Positions 1 to 6,062 of a stretch of 11,458 bases of DNA are shown one piece after another. The DNA comes from Pseudomonadota bacterium (GTDB taxonomy: Bacteria > Pseudomonadota > Gammaproteobacteria > Burkholderiales > Burkholderiaceae_C): positions 1-11,458 of the forward strand of contig JAJZHS010000046.1 in the NCBI GenBank assembly GCA_021798395.1, given 5' to 3'. The notes under the pieces are model-generated. The model had not been told where the DNA came from and searched no databases. It saw only the letters and a program-made list of their open reading frames with translations. Every line of letters begins with the position of its first letter. The first letter of the stretch is position 1. Position numbers and translations under genes: made by a program.

Positions 1-86
1 CTCGCGCCCGCGGCGTGTGCATTGAGCGAAGCCAGGCAGCACGCCAGCGCCAGCATGGCGAAGGCTCGGAACGGTGCTTGTTTCAT
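1..86 (-). CDS. N-terminus of an exported protein (partial, runs off left edge)
   Basis: Only the first 28 codons are present. They begin MKQAPFRAFAMLALACC and continue to an AHAAGA stretch, which reads as a Sec signal peptide: basic N-terminus, hydrophobic core, and a likely Ala-x-Ala cleavage site near residues 24-26. A GAGGA ribosome binding site lies about 8 nt before the ATG (84-86). The mature protein lies outside the window, so no function can be given. The gene is downstream of, and on the same strand as, the Gly/Pro-rich exported protein at 159-593, with 72 bases between them, so the two could be co-transcribed. Confidence 0.6.
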   Translation of the reverse strand, partial: MKQAPFRAFAMLALACCLASLNAHAAGA

Positions 87-158
87 CGGTCGGATCCTCG
101 TTGGCGACGTTCGCGGACCGCGGCGCAGCGTCTGCGCAGCCCCGGCGGCCCCGGGTGA

Positions 159-593
159 TCAGTTCCCTGGTGGATAGGCGGGGGTGTAATACCCCGCGCT
201 CGGCGGCGGCGTGTAGTACACGCCCGGCGGTGGCGGCGGCGCGGGCGCGGCGTACACCACCGGAGGCGGCGCCTGCACCGTCTGGCTCACCAGCGCGCCG
301 AGCACCGAACCGAGGATGGCGCCGAACACCAGCCCACCGCCCGCGCCGCCCTGCCGGTAGCGTTCCTGCGGCCGTCCCTGCCACGCGGGCGCATAGGGCC
401 GCCGGTCGCGGTGTTGCCAGCCGCCGCGTCCATGCCGCCAGCCGCCGCGGTCGCGCTGGTCCTGCTGCTGGAAGCGCGGTTGCCCATAGCCGCCGCGGTC
501 GTACTGGGCATGCGCCGGCAGCGTGCAGGCAACGGCCGCCAGCGCCAGGGCGGCACTTCCGCGACGCAGCAAGCGAAGGCGAATCGGGTTCAT
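159..593 (-). CDS. Small exported Gly/Arg- and Pro/Tyr-rich protein with glycine-zipper segment
   Basis: The product is 144 residues with the start taken at the ATG at 591-593. From there it opens with a clear signal peptide (MNPIRLRLLRRG, hydrophobic core, then PAHAQ with cleavage near residue 29). The frame stays open another 50 codons upstream, but that extension is Arg/Thr-rich and would bury the signal peptide. A GAGG about 7 nt upstream supports the shorter start. The mature part has a Gly/Arg/Gln/Trp-rich low-complexity region (about 31-80), a glycine-zipper-like hydrophobic stretch (83-102) that could insert in or span a membrane, and a Pro/Tyr/Gly-rich tail (109-144) with YYTP repeats. 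It probably sits in the envelope. No enzymatic motif is visible and I do not recognise a named family. Confidence 0.7.
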   Translation of the reverse strand: MNPIRLRLLRRGSAALALAAVACTLPAHAQYDRGGYGQPRFQQQDQRDRGGWRHGRGGWQHRDRRPYAPAWQGRPQERYRQGGAGGGLVFGAILGSVLGALVSQTVQAPPPVVYAAPAPPPPPGVYYTPPPSAGYYTPAYPPGN

Positions 594-647
594 GCGAGGC
601 CTCGTCGATTCGTTCGTGGTTGCCGCGCGGCGCGCGGGCCCGAACCA

Positions 648-653
648 ATCATA
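648..653 (-). promoter_or_regulatory. Possible -10 element for the Gly/Pro-rich protein
   Basis: TATGAT on the minus strand matches five of six positions of the sigma70 -10 consensus and lies about 55 bases upstream of the start at 593. No convincing -35 element is seen at 16-18 bases spacing. This is a weak call in the 176-base gap between 594 and 769, where I see nothing else definite. Confidence 0.22.
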
Positions 654-769
654 GAGCGCAAATTCCCGAGTCGTGGTCGGCGCGGCACGACCGCACGCGC
701 CTGCGCGCGCGCCCCTCGGCGCATCGCTCACCCCGGGTTCCACTCCTTACGCAACGTTACCCGCGACGG

Positions 770-1561
770 TTAGCGGAATTGCTCGCGCAGGCCGACGTAG
801 AAACCCCCGGGGAGCAGCCCCAGAACCAGCGGGCTGCGCATGCGGTGGGCGAAGTAGCCGCTGGCCGCGCCGACCACGGCACCGGCGACGGTGTCGGTGA
901 ACCAGTGGCCATGGGCCTTCATGCGCGCGGCCATGTCGAATACGGGCAGCGCGGCGAGCGCGTCGACCTGCGGGTCGCTGCGGTGGTACTGCAGGATCAG
1001 CGGGGTCACGATCGCGGTGATCGACGACACGTCGCCGCTGGGGAAGCTCATGTTGTGGACCCCCTGGAACCAGCGATCCGGGTTGTTCGTCGTCGACGGT
1101 CGCATGCGCTGGAAGGTCCACTTCAGTGCCTGCGTGGAAATGCCCGCCATCGCCGCCGCGTCCAGGCTCTGCCACAGCGTCCTGCCCAGAGTCGAGCGCC
1201 CGCCCTCCCACACCGCGGCGGCCATCGTCAGCCCGATGAGTTCCTCCGGAAACCGCGGCGACTTGGCAATCGACCAGACGCCCGAGTACTGGGCATGAAT
1301 CGGATGGTCGAGCTTGTGCAGGCCGGCGACGTCGAGCAGGCCCAGCGCTCCGCCGAGCAGGTAGACATCGAGCGCGCCGGAACCGAAGGACCGCAGTGCC
1401 GTCGCCGTGCTCGATGCCTGCGCTTGCGCGGCAGCCGCGGGCGACACGGCAGCCAGGCCGGACGACGGCTCGGGCGCCGCCCGGACAGGGCTGGCGCAGG
1501 AAATCGACGCAGCGATCACCAAGCTCAGCCGCAGGCAAACCCCGTTCGTGGTTGCGCACAT
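770..1561 (-). CDS. Exported PAP2-superfamily phosphatase (PSGD variant)
   Basis: The product is 263 residues. It begins with a signal peptide (residues 1 to about 29, ending VRAAP), preceded by a strong GAGGAA ribosome binding site 6 nt before the ATG. The PAP2 signature is in order: K147-x6-R154-P155, then P-S-G-D at 174-177, then R213-x5-H219-x3-D223. The last motif supplies the nucleophilic histidine and its partner aspartate. The second motif is normally PSGH; here Asp replaces the His that usually protonates the leaving group. Members of this superfamily hydrolyse phosphomonoesters or lipid pyrophosphates in the periplasm or membrane. The substrate cannot be told from sequence. Hydrophobic segments after the signal peptide (about 64-80, 108-118, 178-190, 224-236) suggest membrane association. 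It is separated from the PiT permease by 109 bases and may be transcribed alone. Confidence 0.85.
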   Translation of the reverse strand: MCATTNGVCLRLSLVIAASISCASPVRAAPEPSSGLAAVSPAAAAQAQASSTATALRSFGSGALDVYLLGGALGLLDVAGLHKLDHPIHAQYSGVWSIAKSPRFPEELIGLTMAAAVWEGGRSTLGRTLWQSLDAAAMAGISTQALKWTFQRMRPSTTNNPDRWFQGVHNMSFPSGDVSSITAIVTPLILQYHRSDPQVDALAALPVFDMAARMKAHGHWFTDTVAGAVVGAASGYFAHRMRSPLVLGLLPGGFYVGLREQFR

Positions 1562-1670
1562 CGAAGTTCCTCGGCGAAGGTGGCTCGGGCTGCCGATGGT
1601 AAGGCCGATGATTCAACCGGCGCCAGCCCCGCAGGTCGCCGCATGGCGGACGGGTTGCCCGCCGCAGCGC

Positions 1671-2624
1671 TCACCCGTGTCGCGTGGCCAGCGCGACGGC
1701 GTAGCCGAGGGCGATTCCGGCGGCCGGCCCGATCACCCAGCCGCGAATGACGCCGAGCATGACGCGGTGGTCGATCGTCTGGCGCCCGCGCGCGAAGCCG
1801 GCGCCGGCCATCGCGCCGATCAGCGCCTGGTTCATCGACGTGAAGTATCCGAACGCGACCGCGGTCAACACCACCAGCGCCTGCACCAGTTGGGCCGCCG
1901 TGGCCATCGGCAGGTCGAGCTTGACCATGTCGAACGCGACCCGCTGCAGCAGCGGCCGGCCCCAGGTCAGCACGCCGAGCGCCAGCCCGGCGCCGCCGAG
2001 CACGCCGGCGACCAACGGGCCGCACAGCCCGGTGGAAAGGAACACCGCAGTGGCGTTGGAGACGTCGTTGGCGCCCATCGCCAGCGACGCGATGCCGCCG
2101 ACCACGACCAGCGCGCGGCCGACGTGCGCGGCGCCGGGCTGCGCCGACGCCAGCCGGGGCACCGTGTCGAACAGCCGGGTCAGCGCGTAGCCCAGCACGA
2201 AGGCGATGCACGGCGCCAGCGCCCACAGCACGGCCAGCTGCGCGATGGTGCCCCAGCGGATGCGCAGGTGCAGCGCGGCGCCCGCGCCGACGATGCAGAA
2301 CACGAGGATCTGGATCGTCGATGTCGGCACTCGGCGCTGGGTGAACAGCGTGGTGAGCAGGAACGCCGCGCCGATCGCCGCGATCGCCGCCGAGGTCGGC
2401 AGCGCGGCGCCGGCGACGATGCCGTGCCCGACCCTGAGCAGCACGCGGTGGCTGAAGAAGGCGGCGCCGACCCAGCTCAGCGGCGCCATCAGCGCAAGCG
2501 CGCTTTGCGCGCTGATGCTGCGGCTGGCGTACGGCATGCCCATGCACGCGCCCGTGTAGTGCGCGCCCATGCTCCAGGCGAAGGCGATCGCGAGCGCGAC
2601 GAGGACGACGTGCGCGAGGGTCAT
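1671..2624 (-). CDS. PiT-family inorganic phosphate permease
   Basis: The product is 317 residues and almost entirely hydrophobic, with about ten probable transmembrane segments. The PiT signature GANDVSNA is at 184-191 in the second half. The equivalent place in the first half reads GAHYTGACMG (20-29), so the usual twin GANDV motifs are asymmetric. The length is shorter than E. coli PitA (about 500) because the central cytoplasmic domain is missing. PiT proteins move metal-phosphate or phosphate across the inner membrane with H+ or Na+; some relatives carry sulfate. The ATG at 2622-2624 is chosen because it starts the first membrane segment; the open frame continues upstream in low-quality Arg-rich sequence. 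No strong ribosome binding site is visible. It lies 125 bases downstream of pyrB on the same strand, so read-through from the phosphonate operon is possible but unproven. Confidence 0.82.
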   Translation of the reverse strand: MTLAHVVLVALAIAFAWSMGAHYTGACMGMPYASRSISAQSALALMAPLSWVGAAFFSHRVLLRVGHGIVAGAALPTSAAIAAIGAAFLLTTLFTQRRVPTSTIQILVFCIVGAGAALHLRIRWGTIAQLAVLWALAPCIAFVLGYALTRLFDTVPRLASAQPGAAHVGRALVVVGGIASLAMGANDVSNATAVFLSTGLCGPLVAGVLGGAGLALGVLTWGRPLLQRVAFDMVKLDLPMATAAQLVQALVVLTAVAFGYFTSMNQALIGAMAGAGFARGRQTIDHRVMLGVIRGWVIGPAAGIALGYAVALATRHG

Positions 2625-2749
2625 CGAAGGTGTCCGTGCCGCCGGGTTGGAAGACGCCGCATGCGCCGATACAGGCAGCCTGCGCACCTGCATGGTAGAT
2701 CGGCGCGCGGCGCGCGCGCCCGCCGTGCCGAGAGGGCACATCGAAGGCG

Positions 2750-3811
2750 TCAGGCGGACCAGCCCCGGCTCGCCGCGTCGAGCGTGTAGAACGGCGCATC
2801 GTTCGGCCCGATGCGTTGCGGACTGCGCCAGCCCGCGTCGGGCAGCGGGCCTTGCAGTCGGCGTTCGACGCCGAGCAGGGTCGCGAAAATGGCCATGCGC
2901 ACGGCCACGCCGCTGTCGGACTGGCGGAAGATCGCGCTGCGCGAATCGGTGTCGAGATCGGTGCTCAGATCGTGCGCGCCGGGCGCGCTGTCGCGGGGCA
3001 GCGGATGCATCAGCACCGTCTGCGGCCCGCAACAGGTGTCGAGGAAGGATTTGTCGACGCGGAACTCGGGCGTGTAGCCCTCGATCGATTCCCCGCTGAA
3101 GCGCTCACGCTGGATGCGGGTGGCGTACGCCACGTCGAGTTCGTCCAGGCGCTGGAGCAGGGTGCTGCGCGCTTCGACGTGGTGCCCGCGGCGCGCGACC
3201 GCTTCGCACAACTGCTCCGGCATCTCGAGGCCCGGCGGGGCGATCAGGGTGAAGCGCAGGCCGCGGTACAGCGACAGCAGCTTGATCAGGGAATGCACGG
3301 TGCGGCCGTATTTCAGGTCTCCGATCAGAGCGACGTGCGCGCCGTCGACGCGACGCCCCGAACGCGCGAACTCGCACCCGATGGTGTAGAGGTCGAGCAG
3401 CGCCTGGCTGGGGTGTTCGCCCGGGCCGTCGCCGCCGTTGACCACCGGGACATGGGTCGCCTGCGCGAACTGCGCCACGGCGCCGCGTTCCGGGTGGCGC
3501 ACGACCAGGGCGTCGACGTAGCCGCTGATGACCCGGCTGGTGTCATGGATCGACTCGCCCTTGGCCATCGACGAAAAGGTGAATCCGGTCGTGTCGCACA
3601 CCGCGCCGCCGAGCCGGCAGAACGCCGCGGCGAAGCTGATGCGGGTTCGCGTGCTGGCTTCGAAGAACAGGTTGCCGAGCACCGCGCCTTCCAGTGCGCG
3701 GCAGACCTTGCGGCGCCGCGCCACCGGCTCGGCCGCGCGCGCCAGCGCGAACAGGGCGTCGATACGGTCACGGTCGAACTGGTCGACGCTCAGCAGATGG
3801 TCCATGGTCAT
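2750..3811 (-). CDS. pyrB: Aspartate carbamoyltransferase catalytic-chain homologue, last gene of the phosphonate operon
   Basis: The product is 353 residues. It has the ATCase hallmarks: FFEASTRTR (49-57, carbamoyl-phosphate loop), Ser80/Ser81 and Lys84 in the 80s loop, Arg105 in VVRHPE, His133 and Gln136 in GEHPSQ, Arg170 in GDLKYGRTVHSL, Arg232 and Gln234 in TRIQRER, and HPLPR (269-273). These match the E. coli residues that bind carbamoyl phosphate, aspartate and PALA (Ser52-Thr55, Ser80, Lys84, Arg105, His134, Gln137, Arg167, Arg229, Gln231, Leu267), so it is probably catalytically competent. HPLPR and GDLKYGR argue against ornithine carbamoyltransferase. Compared with E. coli PyrB (about 310 residues) it has a longer loop after HPLPR and an extra C-terminal tail of about 33 residues. 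Its ATG overlaps the phnY stop as ATGA (3808-3811) and has no good ribosome binding site, implying translational coupling. No pyrR, pyrC or pyrI adjoins it. I infer a second, dedicated ATCase: self-resistance or a repurposed transferase. Confidence 0.93.
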   Translation of the reverse strand: MTMDHLLSVDQFDRDRIDALFALARAAEPVARRRKVCRALEGAVLGNLFFEASTRTRISFAAAFCRLGGAVCDTTGFTFSSMAKGESIHDTSRVISGYVDALVVRHPERGAVAQFAQATHVPVVNGGDGPGEHPSQALLDLYTIGCEFARSGRRVDGAHVALIGDLKYGRTVHSLIKLLSLYRGLRFTLIAPPGLEMPEQLCEAVARRGHHVEARSTLLQRLDELDVAYATRIQRERFSGESIEGYTPEFRVDKSFLDTCCGPQTVLMHPLPRDSAPGAHDLSTDLDTDSRSAIFRQSDSGVAVRMAIFATLLGVERRLQGPLPDAGWRSPQRIGPNDAPFYTLDAASRGWSA

Positions 3812-5286
3812 GGTCGAACGCCCCAGGGCATTGAAAGCGATTTGATGGTGGTGTAGCCGCGCATCGCCTCGAGAACGCCTTCCTTGTCGCCGAGCCCGGA
3901 CGCCTTGACGCCGCCGAACGGCGCGAGTTCGGTGCGCCAGCCAGGGACCTCCCAGACGTTGAGCGAACCGACCCGGAGTTCGTGGAACAGGCGGTCGATC
4001 AGGTCGATGCGATTCGTGCACACCGAGGCGGACAGCCCGTAGGCGGTGCCGTTGGCGATGGTGACGGCTTCGTCGACGGTGTCGAACGCGATCACGGGCG
4101 CCACGGGGCCGAAGGTCTCGGTCTGCACCAGGGGCGTGTGCGGTGCGACGCCGGAGAGCACCGTCGGCGCGTACGCGGCACCGTCGATCCGGTGGCCGGC
4201 GCACAGCGTCGCGCCGGCTTCGAGCGCGGCGACGACGCGGGACGCGATGCGGCGCGCGGCGGCGCCGTCGATAACCGTGCCGATGCGGCTGGCGCGGGGG
4301 TCGCCCCAGGTCCATTGCAGAGCGACTTCGGCGAGATTCCTGGTGAACTCCTCCGCGATTCCTCGGTGAACCAGGATGCGTTTGACGGCGGTGCAGCGTT
4401 GCCCCGAATTCGCGAAGGCGCCTTCGGCGGCCAGCCGCGCTGCGCTGCGCACATCGGCGTCGTCCATCACGATCAGCGCGTCGTTGCCGCCGAGCTCGAG
4501 GACGAGGCGGCGCGCGCCGGAATGCGCGGCGAGGGTGCGCCCGGTCTCGACGCTTCCGGTGAACGTGAGCATCGCCACATCCGCGCTGCGCAGCAGGCAT
4601 CCGACCAGCGTCGGAGCAGGGCCGATCAGGGCCTGGAGCATCGGTCCGGGAAGTCCGGCGTCGAGCAGCAGGTCGACGAAATACAGAGCCGAAAGCGGGG
4701 TCTTCTCCGACGGCTTGACCACGATGCGGTTGTTGGTCGCGACCGCAGGAACCACCTTGGACGCGACCTGAAGCATCGGGTGGTTGAACGGCGTGATCGC
4801 AAGGATCACGCCGTCGAGCGGCTCGCGGCTGGTCACGATGCGGCGCCGCGTTTCCTCGGGCGTCGTGTCTCCGGCGAAACACGCGGCGTCGTCGCGCAGC
4901 AGTTCGGCGGCGGCAGTGCGCAGCAGCGCGAGCACGCGGCGAACCTCGCGCCCCGTGTCCACCAGGCTCAGCCCGGACTCGAGGGTGATGAGTTGCGCCG
5001 CTTCGTCGGCCCTGGACTCGAGCGTTGCCGCGGCGCGCAGCAGAATCTCGCTGCGCCGGTGGCGCGACAGGCGGGCGCGGTAGCACGCGGCGAAGCCCAG
5101 CGCCCGGATCGCGTCGTCCTCGCCGGCCAGCGACAGCGTCGCGATCGCCCGGCCATCATGCGGATTGATCAGCTCGGTCGTCCGCGATCCGCACAAGCGC
5201 GTGCCCGCGACTCGGGAGCACCCCAAGGGCAGGGCCGCGCCCGGCCCGCCCCCGTTGGGGCGGGTGGGGTGGGGAAGGTCGTTCAT
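3808..5286 (-). CDS. phnY: Phosphonoacetaldehyde dehydrogenase (PhnY-like aldehyde dehydrogenase)
   Basis: The product is a 492-residue aldehyde dehydrogenase. Visible elements are ITPFNHP (164-170, with Asn168 of the oxyanion hole), KPSEKT (191-196, cofactor), FTGS (242-245), the general base Glu264 in LELGGND, the nucleophile Cys298 in SGQRCTA, and ETFGP (390-394). The blocks around EPLDGVILAITPFNHP, NSGQRCTAVKR and NVWEVPGW...PFGGVK...GLGDKEG are as I recall them for PhnY-type phosphonoacetaldehyde dehydrogenases, including Arg297 next to the nucleophile. The predicted reaction is NAD(P)+-dependent oxidation of phosphonoacetaldehyde to phosphonoacetate. PhnY often serves degradation with PhnW and PhnA; here pepM and ppd lie upstream, so a biosynthetic role is more likely. 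The start at 5284-5286 overlaps the permease stop as ATGA (5283-5286) and has no Shine-Dalgarno sequence, so coupling is likely. The longer open frame upstream is a shadow of the permease gene. A related aldehyde specificity cannot be excluded. Confidence 0.88.
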   Translation of the reverse strand: MNDLPHPTRPNGGGPGAALPLGCSRVAGTRLCGSRTTELINPHDGRAIATLSLAGEDDAIRALGFAACYRARLSRHRRSEILLRAAATLESRADEAAQLITLESGLSLVDTGREVRRVLALLRTAAAELLRDDAACFAGDTTPEETRRRIVTSREPLDGVILAITPFNHPMLQVASKVVPAVATNNRIVVKPSEKTPLSALYFVDLLLDAGLPGPMLQALIGPAPTLVGCLLRSADVAMLTFTGSVETGRTLAAHSGARRLVLELGGNDALIVMDDADVRSAARLAAEGAFANSGQRCTAVKRILVHRGIAEEFTRNLAEVALQWTWGDPRASRIGTVIDGAAARRIASRVVAALEAGATLCAGHRIDGAAYAPTVLSGVAPHTPLVQTETFGPVAPVIAFDTVDEAVTIANGTAYGLSASVCTNRIDLIDRLFHELRVGSLNVWEVPGWRTELAPFGGVKASGLGDKEGVLEAMRGYTTIKSLSMPWGVRP

Positions 5287-6062
5287 GTCGGAAGGACGAT
5301 CATCGAAAGAGCCGAAAGGACGAACGCGGTCGTCGTCACCCGCTCGAACCACGCCTCGGAAAGGTGGCGCAGCATGCGCTTGCCGATGAACGTCCCGACC
5401 AGCGAGACCAGCAGCAGCGGCCACGACGCGGCCAGCAGATGGCCCGGCGCGACTCCGCCCTGGTGGTACACGAGGAGTTTCGGAACGTTCAGCGTGAACG
5501 ACGTCAGCGCGTACGTGCCGACGTAGCGTTCCTTGAGGACGCCCATCGACGTCAGCAAGGGGCCCTTGAGCGCGTTGCCGCTGCCGAGCACGCCCGAGGC
5601 CACGCCGTAGACGATGCCGAACGAGGCGAAACCGATGCGCCGCAGGCGCTGCGAAGGCGGGCGCCGGCGCGGCAGCAGTCGGGGCAGCAGCACCATGGCG
5701 AGAATTCCGGCACCCAGGAACTGCTGCGCGTGCCGCGCCGGAATGGCGACCAGCAGCACGCCGCCGGCGACCGCGCCCGGGGTTGCCCAGGCGACGAGCT
5801 TCCAGGCCAGCGCGAAGTCGATGTGCTTCCACAGCAAAAGCAGCTTGCTGAGGTTCTGGAACAGGAAGTACACGGTGATCACCGCGACCCCGGTCTTGGC
5901 ACCGTAGTGCCACACGAACAGCGGCAACAACGCCGCGCCGCCGATTCCCAGGGCCGACGACAGCACCGAGAAGACGAGCACCGTCGAGACGAACGCTGCG
6001 GTGCGGGCGCTTTCCGGCACGACCTGCGCCAGTGCGCTCGACAGCGATCCGGAATCAGGCAT
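5283..6062 (-). CDS. TauE/SafE-type membrane permease, candidate phosphonate exporter
   Basis: The product is 259 residues with roughly seven to eight hydrophobic segments (about 23-50, 57-78, 88-108, 113-128, 143-160, 183-200, 205-226, 240-258). It shows the two-half layout of the TauE/SafE (DUF81) family: a Gly-rich GIGGAALLP at 39-47 is echoed by GSGNALKGPLL at 160-170. The family includes proteins proposed to export sulfite and sulfoacetate. Phosphonoacetate is the phosphonate analogue of sulfoacetate, so export of phosphonoacetate or of a phosphonoacetyl product is a reasonable inference. The ATG overlaps the end of the P-loop gene by 8 nt (6055-6062), and its stop overlaps the phnY start, so it lies firmly inside the operon. 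Uptake rather than export cannot be ruled out from sequence. Confidence 0.87.
   Translation of the reverse strand: MPDSGSLSSALAQVVPESARTAAFVSTVLVFSVLSSALGIGGAALLPLFVWHYGAKTGVAVITVYFLFQNLSKLLLLWKHIDFALAWKLVAWATPGAVAGGVLLVAIPARHAQQFLGAGILAMVLLPRLLPRRRPPSQRLRRIGFASFGIVYGVASGVLGSGNALKGPLLTSMGVLKERYVGTYALTSFTLNVPKLLVYHQGGVAPGHLLAASWPLLLVSLVGTFIGKRMLRHLSEAWFERVTTTAFVLSALSMIVLPT

Noticed and set aside
74..1750. Long plus-strand open frame of 558 codons
   Set aside because: It is antisense to the Gly/Pro-rich protein and the PAP2 gene, its translation is Arg/Ala/Pro-rich without motifs, and the opposite-strand genes have signal peptides, ribosome binding sites and catalytic motifs.
2725..2739. Hairpin GTGCC-N5-GGCAC downstream of pyrB as an operon terminator
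   Set aside because: The stem is only 5 bases, there is no T-tract after it, and it overlaps GC-rich sequence where such dyads arise by chance.
1407..2789. Long plus-strand open frame opposite the PiT permease
   Set aside because: It is an Arg/Gln/His-rich shadow of high-GC third-codon positions; the minus strand encodes a clear multi-spanning membrane protein.
2816..3856. Plus-strand open frame opposite pyrB
   Set aside because: It is a shadow; the minus-strand frame has all ATCase motifs.
2750..5086. PyrB homologue read as a 778-residue protein
   Set aside because: The N-terminal 425 residues are a shadow of phnY; the real start is the ATG overlapping the phnY stop.
3982..5526. Plus-strand open frame of 514 codons opposite phnY
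   Set aside because: It is an antisense shadow with no recognisable domain; the aldehyde dehydrogenase on the other strand is unambiguous.
3808..5913. Aldehyde dehydrogenase read as a 701-residue fusion from 5913
   Set aside because: The extra N-terminal part is an out-of-frame reading of the permease gene; the ATGA overlap at 5283-5286 gives a normal 492-residue enzyme.
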